Assembly (NCBI GenBank): GCA_946187935.1 | Contig: CAMHSJ010000008.1 | Coordinates: forward strand, 19,961 to 83,960 | Direction: 5' to 3' | DNA length: 64,000 bases | Source of the DNA: an uncultured Clostridia bacterium | GTDB lineage: Bacteria > Bacillota > Clostridia > Saccharofermentanales > Saccharofermentanaceae | Part shown: one piece after another, positions 31,917 through 41,286 of the stretch | Position numbering within the stretch: position 1 is the first letter of the stretch | Layout: each line of letters starts with the position of its first letter | Position numbers and translations under genes: made by a program | Notes under the pieces: generated by a model | Database searches by the model: none | The model's input: only the letters and a program-made list of their open reading frames with translations | Told to the model about the DNA's origin: nothing

Positions 31917-33254
31917 ATGACTGGTATTTTCGGCTATGTTTTCAAAGGCAATGAGGATGACAAGGATAAGGAGAAGGATGGCGTAAAGAAGGACGAATCC
32001 TCCGCTTCCGGAAGACCCGGAAATCAGCCTGAACCTTCGGGCAGACCCGGCTCATCAACGCCTCCCAAGGGTTCTAATTCCAACTCCTCTGCCGCTCAGC
32101 TGCGCCGTGAGCAGGCTGAAGCTGCGAGAGCTCAGCAGGAAGCAAGAAGGCTCGCTGAGGAAAGACGCAACATGGAGAAGCAGAAGTCCTCTTCTCCCGA
32201 CAAGGACACGGAGAGCGAGCAGCCTAAGCCGTCCGCACCTCCCGCACTCAAGCCTCCGATAAAGAGACCTCCGTCAGCTTCCGTCAACCATGCCGCACTT
32301 GTAGCAAAGCAGAGGGAAGCAGAACTCGAGGCATCCAAGGATCCCAAGACAGCAGTACAGCTTGCACAGGATAAGGCAAAGGCCCTTCAGGGTAAGGCTG
32401 AGCGTGCAGAATCAAGAGCTCAGGATGCCAGAAACCAGGTAACCAAGACTGAAGAAGCACATGCTGCTGCCATCAAGACCGTAGAAGAGCTTAAGGTTCA
32501 GGTCGAGGCTGCAGGCGAAGAGACAAAGACATCAGCCAAGGCTGCCCAGGATGCAAGACAGGCTGCCAACGAGGCTGAAGCCGCTGCCAAGGCTGCAGTA
32601 GCGAAGGCTGAAGAAGAAGAGAAGATCGCAGCTGAGAAGAAGAAGGCAGAGGAAACACTCCTCGGCAAGCTCGGTTCAGCTGAGAAGTCTCTTGAAGCTG
32701 CCGAGAAGGCAGAAGAGAGAGCTAAGATCTCCGTAGTCAAGGCTGAGGAAGAAGCTGCAAGTGCAGCTGCTGAAGCAGAGGCAGGCGAACTTGCACTGCA
32801 GCAGGCCATCAAGGACGCTGAAGAAGCTGAGATCAGAAAGGCTGAAGAAGAAAGACGCAAGGCTGCCATCAAGGCCGAGGAAGAAGCAAGGCTCGCTGCC
32901 AAGAAGGCAGAAGAGAGAGCTCTTGCAGCCAAGAAGAAGGCTGAAGAAGCTCTTGCAGCTCTCAAGAAGGCAGAAGAAGAAGCTGAACTTGCTGCCAAGC
33001 AGGCTGAGGAAGAGGCCCGCATCGCTGAAGAGAAGTCCAAGGCTATCCAGGAACTGAATGAGGAAGCTGCCGCAAAGGCAGAAGCTGCTGCCGAAGCAAA
33101 GGCAAAGGAAGAAGAGACCAAGGCAGAGCCTGAAGTTAAGCAGGCTGAAGCAAAAACTGAGACTCCCGCTCCCGAGACAAAGGAAGAGCCTAAGGCTCCG
33201 GAAACTTCATCAAGCTCATCAGACGATGACATGATGGTCCCTCCCGTAGACTGA
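31917..33254 (+). CDS. Ala/Glu/Lys-rich coiled-coil protein of unknown function
   Basis: 445 aa. Residues 1-150 are disordered and rich in Pro, Ser and charged residues. Residues about 155-415 are one long heptad-like helix made of repeats such as KAEEEA, AAKKAEE and EEARIAEEK. The tail is acidic Pro/Ser-rich with SSSSSDDDM. There is no signal peptide or membrane segment, though the first 11 residues (MTGIFGYVFKG) are hydrophobic. The make-up recalls TolA-like stalks or cytoskeletal filaments, but low complexity makes such likeness unsafe. It has a good promoter and GGGGGA ribosome site. A 244-codon Ser/Ala frame on the other strand is a mirror of it. Confidence 0.7.
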   Translation: MTGIFGYVFKGNEDDKDKEKDGVKKDESSASGRPGNQPEPSGRPGSSTPPKGSNSNSSAAQLRREQAEAARAQQEARRLAEERRNMEKQKSSSPDKDTESEQPKPSAPPALKPPIKRPPSASVNHAALVAKQREAELEASKDPKTAVQLAQDKAKALQGKAERAESRAQDARNQVTKTEEAHAAAIKTVEELKVQVEAAGEETKTSAKAAQDARQAANEAEAAAKAAVAKAEEEEKIAAEKKKAEETLLGKLGSAEKSLEAAEKAEERAKISVVKAEEEAASAAAEAEAGELALQQAIKDAEEAEIRKAEEERRKAAIKAEEEARLAAKKAEERALAAKKKAEEALAALKKAEEEAELAAKQAEEEARIAEEKSKAIQELNEEAAAKAEAAAEAKAKEEETKAEPEVKQAEAKTETPAPETKEEPKAPETSSSSSDDDMMVPPVD

Positions 33255-33261
33255 TATCTAG

Positions 33262-34509
33262 ATGAGACAAGAAAAAGAACTCAAAAACAAGGCAGATACC
33301 ACAAGGCTGATACCTTTGGTCATCTGCCTTATTGTTTCAGCGATAGGAATAGCCGTAAGGCTCCCTTTCTTTGACTTCATATCAGACGACGGATACGACT
33401 ACGTTATCCCCTGGTACGAGGAGATAGTGGCAAACGGGGGCCTCAGCGGTCTGGGCACCACGGTAGGCAACTACAATCTTGCCTATCAGTTCCTGATCGC
33501 GCTCACTTGTGGTCTGCCCATAGCTCCTATCCATGCATGCAAGCTGATATCAGTGTTCTTCGACTATACTCTCGCCATGTCGGTTGCTTTCCTTGTGTTC
33601 ACCATAGCAAGTGACAAAAAGGAACTGAAGGCAGCCATAGCTTATTCTGCAATAATGCTCTCACCTGTCGTGATAATGGACTCTTCTGTGTGGGCGCAGT
33701 GTGATTCCATCTACATTACCTTCGCGGTCTTATCGCTCGCCTTTGCGCTTAAAGAGAAATACCCTGCCATGTGCATTTGCCTCGGCTTTGCATTGGCATT
33801 CAAACTTCAGATAGTCTTCCTTTTTCCTTTTATCGGGTTCCTGTACATGTTTAAGTTCAAGGAAAAGAAGAACAAGTTCCGCCTGTACTATCTTCTCCTT
33901 ATTTTCCTTATGCTGTTTGTCTCGGCCATCCCGCATGTGATAGCCGGAGGCAGTTTCATGAGCGCCATCACCTTTTACACCAGGCAGACAGATGAATCCT
34001 ATCTTCTCTACGAGAACTATCCCGGCTTCTGGGCCATATTCCTTAACGGATACATCTTCTCATTAGGAGACATAGCAGGCTTTTACAAGATACAGATCAC
34101 GCTCTTCACCTTTTCGGTCTTAGGCATAAGCGGCGTATATCTCTGCCGCAAAAAAGACCTCAGATCCAAAGAAGACCTCATGAGCCTCGCGTTTATCCTG
34201 TCCTTCATCACGGTCTTCTTCCTGCCCTGCATGCACGACCGCTATGCATACTTCTACGAGACATTGGCACTGGTATATTGCTTTATAAACAAGAAGACTG
34301 TGCCCCTCTATCTCCTCTTGAGGTCAGTATCCGTCGTGACCTACCTGTACTACCTCATAGGCTTAGACTTTATACCCCTGAGCATATCTGGCATCGTCAC
34401 CTTCATCCTGCTCATCGGCTACTTCCTGATCATCAACTTCCAGATCAACGGCGAAAAGCCTTACATCATCTCAGTCCTTACAAGGTACTTCGCGGGAGAT
34501 AAGAAGTGA
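33262..34509 (+). CDS. GT-C family membrane glycosyltransferase (COG5542/Gpi18-like)
   Basis: 415 aa with about ten membrane segments. The first outer loop has the Asp pair FISDDGYDYVIPWYEE, the likely catalytic base of GT-C enzymes, and SSVWAQCDSIYITFAVLSLA with LGFALAFKLQIVFLFP is the hallmark of the Gpi18-like group. Members move mannose or another sugar from a polyprenyl phosphate onto an acceptor outside the membrane. It starts 7 bases after the coiled-coil gene and is likely co-transcribed with it. Acceptor unknown. Confidence 0.8.
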   Translation: MRQEKELKNKADTTRLIPLVICLIVSAIGIAVRLPFFDFISDDGYDYVIPWYEEIVANGGLSGLGTTVGNYNLAYQFLIALTCGLPIAPIHACKLISVFFDYTLAMSVAFLVFTIASDKKELKAAIAYSAIMLSPVVIMDSSVWAQCDSIYITFAVLSLAFALKEKYPAMCICLGFALAFKLQIVFLFPFIGFLYMFKFKEKKNKFRLYYLLLIFLMLFVSAIPHVIAGGSFMSAITFYTRQTDESYLLYENYPGFWAIFLNGYIFSLGDIAGFYKIQITLFTFSVLGISGVYLCRKKDLRSKEDLMSLAFILSFITVFFLPCMHDRYAYFYETLALVYCFINKKTVPLYLLLRSVSVVTYLYYLIGLDFIPLSISGIVTFILLIGYFLIINFQINGEKPYIISVLTRYFAGDKK

Positions 34510-34510
34510 C

Positions 34511-34540
34511 GTGACAAAGGGCCTGTCCCCTTGTCACATG
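34511..34540. repeat. REP-like palindrome, copy 1
   Basis: GTGACAAAGGG...CCCCTTGTCAC in 30 bases; the copy at 48120-48149 matches 28 of 30. Both lie just after the 3' end of a gene. Confidence 0.8.
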
Positions 34541-34543
34541 ACA

Positions 34544-34569
34544 GAGACCGGCTCATCTGAGCCGGTCTC
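34544..34569. terminator. Terminator hairpin after the glycosyltransferase gene
   Basis: GAGACCGGCTCA and TGAGCCGGTCTC form a perfect 12-base stem around TC, followed by CGTTGTTTG. It also sits between convergent genes. Confidence 0.8.
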
Positions 34570-34602
34570 CGTTGTTTGTTTAGTTGTCAGGACTTTAGAT
34601 TA

Positions 34603-36726
34603 TTATCCCTGTACAAATGCTCTTGTATCATCAGATGTAACACCCTTGTAGTTGTCGGCGGGTGCTCCTGCTCCCTTAGGTACGAGCACGATCTGGATAG
34701 CTTCGAGTCTTGCAGATCTTCCTGCTGTTCCGGAAGATTCTCCGTTGCATGCCCATGACATCCAACCGATATCCTGTACGTGTGTTCTGTAATATACATC
34801 GTAGTGTTCAGCCATCTCGCCTGTGAGCTCGATCTGGATAGCTTCAAGTCTCTTAGACTTACCCTGGGTTCCGCTAAGCTCGCCGTTGGTTGTCCAGCCG
34901 GACTCCCAACCAATATCCTGGATGTGTGTCCTATACCTGATACCGCCTGCGTACTGTGTTCCGCCAATATAGATCTCTATGCCTTCAAGTCTCTTGCTCT
35001 GACCTGTTGTGCCTGACATAGCGCCGCCGGAAGACCATTCAGATTCCCAGCCTATATCCTGAGAGTGAACTCTGTAGTTAACAGTAGATGTAGTGCTTGC
35101 ATCGCGGGGAACGAGCCTTACCCGGAGCTGTTCGAGTCTTCTGGATTCACCTGTAGTACCTGCCATAGCGCCGTCTCTTACCCAGCCCTGTGCATCGCCG
35201 TAATCCTGAACGTGAGCTGCATACTCAACGGAATAGTGCTCTGCGAGTTCGCCTGTAAGACGGATCTCAACTGCTTCGATACGTCTTGACTGTCCTGTTG
35301 AGCCTGCAGGATTACCAGCCTCTGTCCAATCCAGCCAGCCCTTATCCTGAACATGTACTCTGTACTCGAGACTGCCGGCATAAGGAGAATCATTTGTGAT
35401 GTCGAGCACGATCTGCTCGAGTCTCTTGCTCTGACCTGTTGTACCTAATGTAATAGTGCCGGTCGTCTGATCGATCTTCACAGGTGTATCGCCATCATCC
35501 TGAAGGTGTGAATCGCCGGCGCTGATAACAGGTGCTTCCGGTGCCTTGACCTCAGCCCATACTGCATACAGCGTTGTATCAGCTGTAATTGTTATTGATG
35601 CTTTATCTGCATAAGCAACAGTTGTTGATCCGGAACTGGTTGCCCAGCCCTTGAACTCATAACCGTCTCTTGTGAATGTGTTTGCAGGGATCGGTGTTGC
35701 CGTGCCGGATGTAATATCGACAGCTGCCATTGTGCCCGAACCGCCATTGGCATCAAATGACAGTTTACAGGTCGCTTTAGCCCATACAGCATATAATGTC
35801 GTATCAGCTGTGAGTGTTATCTGACCGTCAGGTTGATAATCTGCTGTCGTTGAATCTGCACTGGTTGCCCAGCCCTTGAACTCATAACCGTCTCTTGTGA
35901 ACTCATTATCCGGAAGATCGATGCTGACACCTGAAATATAATCACAAGGATCCATGGTACCGGTTCCGCCATTACCGTCAAATGCAAGCGTATATGTTGA
36001 CAGTTCTTCGCCTGCTGCAAGATAAGCTGTTCTTGTTACGGTTCCACCTGCCGGAACATTCAAAGTCCATGACCATGCAAAACCGCTGTCACCTGTAAAA
36101 TCCTCATTTATTCCATTAGCAAATTCGGAAAGTCCTCCAAGACGACCCGCATATCTGGTAGTAAAATTGCCACCGCCTGGAATGAGGTAAAACTTATTAG
36201 CGCCGGAAATCATTGACAATCCATTACCTGTAGATCTTACAGGAGCAGAATCATTGTTGCCAATCTGGCAGTCTGCCATCGTTCCGATCTGAACAGTTTG
36301 ATCGCTGGTACCGTTATTGGTTACAGAATATGTGACGATTACGGCTTTTCCGGAAGAATCGATGCCTGCAGTGATCGTGGCACTGACATCTCCTACGCTG
36401 AATGGGGTGCCGAATGCGAAACCATTTGTGGTATCATTCTGCGATCCACCGACCTTAAGAGCGGTTCTATATCCGGATCCTACATAACCGCTGACTTCAG
36501 GGTCAGTACTTTGGGAACCACCAAATGTTGTTCGGATCGCCGTTCCATTGTTTAAGCCGTAAATGTTAAACCCATTATACGAAACACAATAACCGACATA
36601 ATCGCTCTTATCATACTGCTTGACTTCGCCATCTGCGAAAACGCCAAAAGACATTGCTCCTGCGATCATCGCTGCCGTTGTACCGACAGCAAGAAGCCGT
36701 TTTAAAACATTCTTTTTCTGTTTCAT
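34603..36726 (-). CDS. Secreted InlB-repeat and ChW-repeat surface protein
   Basis: 707 aa. Signal peptide about 1-31 (ending SFGVFA). Residues about 32-245 are an unrecognised beta-rich domain with GYGS-like turns. Two InlB B-repeats follow (TYTLAFDGNGGTGTMDP and CKLSFDANGGSGTMAA, each ending in GWATS and LYAVWA). The last 300 residues carry six ChW repeats (pattern VHVQDxGW, then GTTGQSKRLEAIxI). ChW repeats bind cell surface material in Clostridia. It faces the 36926 gene divergently and shares a 200-base control region. No anchor motif is seen. Confidence 0.88.
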   Translation of the reverse strand: MKQKKNVLKRLLAVGTTAAMIAGAMSFGVFADGEVKQYDKSDYVGYCVSYNGFNIYGLNNGTAIRTTFGGSQSTDPEVSGYVGSGYRTALKVGGSQNDTTNGFAFGTPFSVGDVSATITAGIDSSGKAVIVTYSVTNNGTSDQTVQIGTMADCQIGNNDSAPVRSTGNGLSMISGANKFYLIPGGGNFTTRYAGRLGGLSEFANGINEDFTGDSGFAWSWTLNVPAGGTVTRTAYLAAGEELSTYTLAFDGNGGTGTMDPCDYISGVSIDLPDNEFTRDGYEFKGWATSADSTTADYQPDGQITLTADTTLYAVWAKATCKLSFDANGGSGTMAAVDITSGTATPIPANTFTRDGYEFKGWATSSGSTTVAYADKASITITADTTLYAVWAEVKAPEAPVISAGDSHLQDDGDTPVKIDQTTGTITLGTTGQSKRLEQIVLDITNDSPYAGSLEYRVHVQDKGWLDWTEAGNPAGSTGQSRRIEAVEIRLTGELAEHYSVEYAAHVQDYGDAQGWVRDGAMAGTTGESRRLEQLRVRLVPRDASTTSTVNYRVHSQDIGWESEWSSGGAMSGTTGQSKRLEGIEIYIGGTQYAGGIRYRTHIQDIGWESGWTTNGELSGTQGKSKRLEAIQIELTGEMAEHYDVYYRTHVQDIGWMSWACNGESSGTAGRSARLEAIQIVLVPKGAGAPADNYKGVTSDDTRAFVQG

Positions 36727-36781
36727 GACAAATACCTCCCTTGAGTTTTTGGATATGTTTAGACTAACTGACTGGTATTAC

Positions 36782-36813
36782 AATAGTGTGAATCGATGAC
36801 ACATAATGTGAAT
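36782..36813. promoter_or_regulatory. Direct repeat, possible activator site between the two ChW genes
   Basis: AATAGTGTGAAT (36782-36793) and CATAATGTGAAT (36802-36813) repeat with a 20-base period, close to two helical turns, as seen for response-regulator sites. It lies about 55 bases upstream of the minus-strand gene start. Confidence 0.4.
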
Positions 36814-36899
36814 AAATCAAAAAAATTGAATTAACCATGTGTAACAGTTGATCTTTAATTTGCGTTTGTTTGTGCTGTATCCAAGAGTTAGAATATCCT

Positions 36900-36905
36900 T
36901 ATAAT
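36900..36905 (+). promoter_or_regulatory. -10 box for the leucine-rich-repeat ChW gene
   Basis: TATAAT 20 bases before the ATG; no good -35 at usual spacing, which fits activator dependence. Confidence 0.45.
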
Positions 36906-36925
36906 TCTGCTCAGGGGTGAGATCT

Positions 36926-39625
36926 ATGAAGAAACTTGCAAGGTTTTTGGCATCTGTTATCTTTTGTGTTGTAGTGCTGCCTTTTCTGCACGGCATTCCC
37001 GTATATGCCGCCGGAAATGTCTCCATAAATGCAGCGAATTTCCCGGATGCTGCTTTTCGGGAAGTTGTCAGGACATACGACACCAATGGTGACGGTGTTC
37101 TGTCAAAGGCAGAGAGGGAGATAGTCCGCAACATACACTGTGAGAACAGGGGTATTTATTCCATCAAGGGCATAGAGTTTTTCCCTAAGATCATCGGACT
37201 CTGGTGCCTCAATAACCATATCTCGAGCTGGGATCTGTCGGGCAATCCGGACCTAACGGGCATATGGTGTTCGCATAACGATTTCACGAGCCTGGATTTT
37301 ACCGGGCTTACCAAACTTGAATGGGTCTACTGCTTTAACTGCAAGCTGACTTCCATAAACTTCAGGAACAACCCCAAACTTGCATACGTCGAGTGCAATG
37401 CCAACCCCAACCTGAAGAGCCTTGATCTGAGCCGCAATCCAAGACTTGAAAACCTTTTCTGCAGTGAATGCGGTCTTACGTCTCTCGACGTGTCTCATAA
37501 CCCGCTGCTCTGCGAGCTCAATGCGCAGAAGAATGCCCTGACTTCTCTTAATGTATCCAATAACCCCTGCCTCAAGAGGCTCGACATCTGGGGCAACGAG
37601 CATCTCGGCAATGTCGATATAAGCAAACTTAAAGGCCTTGAATACTATAACTGCGCGCAAAACGGCGTTACCCGCCTTGACATGAGCGGCAATCCCCAGC
37701 TTCAGCTTCTTATCTGCGGATATAACGATAACCTTACCTATCTTAATGTTAAGAATAATCCGCGTCTTGCCGACCTCAGGCTCGAGTGTGACTACCGCCT
37801 GACTTCGCTGGATCTGTCAGGCAACCCTCAGCTCTATAATCTGTATGCGTTCGGACTCGGAGCTCTTCCTGCGGTCAACATCAGCAACAACCCGTATCTG
37901 ATAAAGGCGTATACCGAGGGACGGATCAAAGCTGAGCCCCAGCTCGGATATGTTACATCCTATACGATCGAATACGGCGGAAGCGAAGAATACTTCGAAG
38001 ACCTGACTCACTGCGTTGTCGTCGATGACAACAAGACCGTCAAGACCACGGGCGGAGATCCTAAGGTCGTCTCCGTATGCTACATCAATACCAACGACGG
38101 TTATACAGGCTCAGAGCAGTTCGCCACAAGAGGACAGGCAGTTAAGCTCCTCTGGGAGCTCGCAGGAAGTCCCGTGGTAAGCGGTTCATCCAGATTCATT
38201 GATGTTAACGGAACAGAGTATGAGGCTGCTGTCAAATGGGCAGAAACATATAATATCTGCTTCGGTTACCCGAGCATCTGTTCCGACTCTTTTTGCCCCG
38301 ATGAGCTTATCAACAGGGAAGACTTCGCGCTCATGGCTCACAGACTTGCTCTGGTCCTGGGTCTCGGAACGGCTTTCGACTACGGCAGGACTGACTGGTT
38401 CTCTGATTTCTATTCCATTGACTACTATGCCTGGGGTGCTTTTACCTGGGCAGTTCAGTTCGAAGTCCTTAAGACAGATTCTTCTGCGAATAAGTGTTAC
38501 CCTCACGGAAGGATGACGGTCTCTGATCTTCAGTATGGTGCAAACAAGATATTTAATCTTGACGAAGCTGCCTCATATTCAGCAAGAGTAAACGGCAACG
38601 GTACTTCAGCTCCTGCAGCTGAAGTTAAGCTCTATTACTCGGGCAACAGAGGGGGCAGTTACTCAGTCCCTTCTCCTTCTGACAGTTCAGTTTCGATATC
38701 TTCAGCTAATAACGAGCCCCCTGTCCTTCCGTCGATCAACACATCTGCAGCTGTATCAGTCTGCTACTGCACTCATGTTCAGAACGTAGGCTGGCAGGAT
38801 TGGGTGTTTGATGGCGAGATGGCAGGAACCGAAGGTCAGTCACTTAGGCTCGAAGGCATGAAGATCTGCCTCCTGACAGATCTTGAACTCGGTATAAGAT
38901 ACAAGACTCATGTTCAGAATGTCGGATGGCAGGACTGGGTCAGCGATGGCCAGATGGCAGGCACTTCAGGTCAGTCTCTGCGCCTTGAGGGAATGAGGAT
39001 CGAACTGACAGGAGCAGATGCTTCCGGCTACGATATCTATTACAGAGTCCATGTTCAGGACATCGGATGGATGCCTTGGGTGAAGAACGGAGAGATGGCA
39101 GGCACTGAAGGTCAGTCCAAGAGACTCGAGGGCATGCAGATCAAGATCGTTGCTAAGGGACAGAGTCCTGACTCTGTTAAATACGATGTCCATGTCCAGA
39201 ACATAGGATGGCAGACTTCAGTTGCTGACGGCCTGACTGCCGGAACTACCGGTCAGTCTTTAAGACTTGAAGGCATCCATATAAGTGTTTCCGGATTGTC
39301 CGGTGTCGGCATTGAGTACAAGACTCATATCCAGGACTACGGATGGGAATCAGGCTGGACCGCTAACGGAGGCTTCTCCGGAACTGAGGGTCAGTCCAAG
39401 AGACTCGAAGCGATACAGATCCGCCTTACCGGAGCAAATGCTGCTCAGTATGACGTCTATTACAGAGTTCACGTACAGAACTTCGGATGGACCGGATGGG
39501 CCAGTAACGGCGCGTCTTGCGGCAGCGCCGGTTATGCCTACAGGCTTGAAGGAATCAACATCATAATAGTCCCTGCCGGCACTCCTGCCCCGGGACCAAC
39601 ATCTAACTGCTTCTATCAGGCTTAA
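36926..39625 (+). CDS. Secreted leucine-rich repeat, SLH-like and ChW-repeat surface protein
   Basis: 899 aa from the ATG at 36926 behind AGGGGTGA. Signal peptide ends near PVYAAG. An EF-hand-like loop (YDTNGDGVLSKAE) at about residue 50 is followed by some 10-12 leucine-rich units of the L-SLDLSGNPxL type up to about residue 335. Residues about 390-550 look like S-layer homology domains (FIDVNGTEYEAAVKWAETYN, then GYPSICSDSFCPDELINRE). The last 290 residues hold six ChW repeats, most with both Trp residues (THVQNVGWQDWV). The layout suggests a cell-wall-bound adhesin or peptide-binding protein. Confidence 0.88.
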   Translation: MKKLARFLASVIFCVVVLPFLHGIPVYAAGNVSINAANFPDAAFREVVRTYDTNGDGVLSKAEREIVRNIHCENRGIYSIKGIEFFPKIIGLWCLNNHISSWDLSGNPDLTGIWCSHNDFTSLDFTGLTKLEWVYCFNCKLTSINFRNNPKLAYVECNANPNLKSLDLSRNPRLENLFCSECGLTSLDVSHNPLLCELNAQKNALTSLNVSNNPCLKRLDIWGNEHLGNVDISKLKGLEYYNCAQNGVTRLDMSGNPQLQLLICGYNDNLTYLNVKNNPRLADLRLECDYRLTSLDLSGNPQLYNLYAFGLGALPAVNISNNPYLIKAYTEGRIKAEPQLGYVTSYTIEYGGSEEYFEDLTHCVVVDDNKTVKTTGGDPKVVSVCYINTNDGYTGSEQFATRGQAVKLLWELAGSPVVSGSSRFIDVNGTEYEAAVKWAETYNICFGYPSICSDSFCPDELINREDFALMAHRLALVLGLGTAFDYGRTDWFSDFYSIDYYAWGAFTWAVQFEVLKTDSSANKCYPHGRMTVSDLQYGANKIFNLDEAASYSARVNGNGTSAPAAEVKLYYSGNRGGSYSVPSPSDSSVSISSANNEPPVLPSINTSAAVSVCYCTHVQNVGWQDWVFDGEMAGTEGQSLRLEGMKICLLTDLELGIRYKTHVQNVGWQDWVSDGQMAGTSGQSLRLEGMRIELTGADASGYDIYYRVHVQDIGWMPWVKNGEMAGTEGQSKRLEGMQIKIVAKGQSPDSVKYDVHVQNIGWQTSVADGLTAGTTGQSLRLEGIHISVSGLSGVGIEYKTHIQDYGWESGWTANGGFSGTEGQSKRLEAIQIRLTGANAAQYDVYYRVHVQNFGWTGWASNGASCGSAGYAYRLEGINIIIVPAGTPAPGPTSNCFYQA

Positions 39626-39647
39626 ACAGCGCTATAGCTTTAATCTT

Positions 39648-39677
39648 AAGAACTGTCTGTTACAGGGCAGTTCTTTT
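39648..39677 (+). terminator. Terminator of the leucine-rich ChW gene
   Basis: AAGAACTG pairs with CAGTTCTT across TCTGTTACAGGG, then TTTT-GAT. It lies 23 bases past the stop. Confidence 0.8.
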
Positions 39678-39727
39678 GATCTGTGGCTTATTTCGGACTC
39701 GCTGCAAAGATCAGCATCCACTGTCGT

Positions 39728-39833
39728 TACATATTTAATACGCGAAAAGGCATTTCACGTACCGGATATATCACTTTTCCTGATTTGTCACATTTAAAAT
39801 ACGTGATTTCCCTTTTCGCGTACAAAATATGTA
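39728..39833. repeat. 106-bp element with 34-base inverted arms
   Basis: The arm at 39728-39761 (contains TACGCGAAAAGG) pairs with 39800-39833 at 29 of 34 positions, around a 38-base loop with TTTTCCTGATTTGTCACA. It lies between convergent terminators in a 299-base gap without genes. Size and arms suggest a MITE-like palindrome. Confidence 0.75.
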
Positions 39834-39862
39834 CTTTAGTCTTAAGAGCGCCCCGGGAAAGC

Positions 39863-39893
39863 AAAAAAAGAACTGCCTCATAAGAGACAGTTC
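39863..39893 (-). terminator. Terminator of tuf (str operon)
   Basis: On the minus strand GAACTGTCTC and GAGGCAGTTC form a stem with loop TTAT followed by TTTTTTT. Confidence 0.9.
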
Positions 39894-39924
39894 CTTTGAT
39901 TGCTTGGATTAGCTTAGTTACCGA

Positions 39925-41127
39925 TTACTCGATGATTGTAGCAACTGTACCAGCGCCTACTGTGTGGCCACCTTCACGGATAGCGAACTTAAGACCCTGC
40001 TCCATAGCGATAGGTGTGATGAGGTCAGCCTCGATCGTTACGTGGTCACCAGGCATGCACATGTCTGTGCCATCAGGAAGCTTGATAACGCCTGTAACGT
40101 CTGTTGTTCTGAAGTAGAACTGAGGCTTGTAACCTGTAAGGAAGGGCTTGTGACGGCCACCCTCTTCCTTAGTAAGTACGTAAACCTGACCTGTGAACTT
40201 TGTGTGAGGTGTTGTTGTGCCGGGCTTAGCGATAACCTGGCCTCTCTCAACTTCCTTACGGTCGATACCACGGAGGAGGCAGCCGATGTTATCACCAGCT
40301 TCAGCCTGCTCCATCTGCTTACGGAACATTTCTACACCGGTAACAACTGTGGACTTAGGCTCATCCTGGAGACCAACGATCTCTGCAGGATCACCAACCT
40401 TGATAGTACCTCTCTCGAGACGGCCTGTAGCAACTGTACCACGGCCTGAGATCGTGAATACGTCCTCAACAGGCATAAGGAAAGGCTTGTCGATAGGACG
40501 CTCAGGTGTAGCGATGTAGCTGTCAACTGCATCCATGAGCTCAACGATAGGCTTGTAAACCTCATCGTTAGGATCTGTGGAAGTGCTCTCAAGAACTGCA
40601 AGAGCGCTGCCGCGGATGATAGGTGTGTCATCACCAGGGAAGTCATACTGGTTGAGGAGGTCACGGATGTCCATCTCAACGAGCTCGAGGAGCTCTTCGT
40701 CGTCAACCTGGTCGCACTTGTTCATGAATACTACGATGTAAGGAACGCCTACCTGACGAGCGAGCAGGATGTGCTCACGTGTCTGGGGCATCGGGCCGTC
40801 TGCTGCAGAAACAACGAGGATAGCACCGTCCATCTGAGCTGCGCCGGTGATCATGTTCTTGATGTAGTCAGCGTGGCCGGGGCAGTCAACGTGTGCATAG
40901 TGACGTGTCTCTGTCTCATACTCAACGTGTGCTGTGTTGATCGTGATACCACGAGCTCTCTCCTCCGGTGCGGAGTCGATGTTGCCGTAATCCTTGAACT
41001 CAGCTCCACCCTTCATAGCGAGTACCTTTGTGATAGCAGCTGTAAGAGTTGTCTTACCGTGGTCTACGTGACCAATGGTACCGATGTTTACGTGCGGCTT
41101 GCTACGTACAAACTTTTCTCTTGCCAT
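39925..41127 (-). CDS. tuf: Elongation factor Tu
   Basis: 400 aa. It brings aminoacyl-tRNA to the ribosome. GTPase motifs are G1 [10 protein letters not shown]3 DCPGHADY and G4 NKCD; domains II and III follow to [11 protein letters not shown]. The gene is preceded by AGGAGG and, beyond the operon, by its own promoter in the 159-base gap after fusA. Confidence 0.99.
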   Translation of the reverse strand: MAREKFVRSKPHVNIGTIGHVDHGKTTLTAAITKVLAMKGGAEFKDYGNIDSAPEERARGITINTAHVEYETETRHYAHVDCPGHADYIKNMITGAAQMDGAILVVSAADGPMPQTREHILLARQVGVPYIVVFMNKCDQVDDEELLELVEMDIRDLLNQYDFPGDDTPIIRGSALAVLESTSTDPNDEVYKPIVELMDAVDSYIATPERPIDKPFLMPVEDVFTISGRGTVATGRLERGTIKVGDPAEIVGLQDEPKSTVVTGVEMFRKQMEQAEAGDNIGCLLRGIDRKEVERGQVIAKPGTTTPHTKFTGQVYVLTKEEGGRHKPFLTGYKPQFYFRTTDVTGVIKLPDGTDMCMPGDHVTIEADLITPIAMEQGLKFAIREGGHTVGAGTVATIIE

Positions 41128-41201
41128 TTTAATTTCCTCCTAAGAAATTATTATTTAACTTAATTATTTACTCGCCTTGATTCAACACAGCGGTAAACAC
41201 C

Positions 41202-41230
41202 ATTTTACAAAGTTTCTTAATTTCTTTCAA
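41202..41230 (-). promoter_or_regulatory. Internal promoter for tuf
   Basis: Minus-strand TTGAAA (41225-41230) and TAAAAT (41202-41207), spacing 17. It allows extra EF-Tu beyond the str operon. A broken inverted repeat, CGCCTTGATTCA and TGAATCAGGCG, flanks it at 41172 and 41266. Confidence 0.8.
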
Positions 41231-41286
41231 GTAAGAAACCTGAAATATGTGTGTTTCCGCGCCTTTGAATCAGGCGGTTTGGAGTC

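Noticed and set aside
32498..33232. 244-codon Ser/Ala frame on the minus strand
   Set aside because: It is the mirror of the Glu/Lys/Ala coiled-coil gene; GC-skewed codons open this frame. It has no ribosome site of note.
34511..34540. Simple terminator for the glycosyltransferase gene
   Set aside because: A stronger stem lies right after it and the same palindrome recurs at 48120, so it is listed as a repeat.
39964..40449. 161-codon frame antisense to tuf
   Set aside because: EF-Tu is certain here and this frame has no ribosome site or family match.
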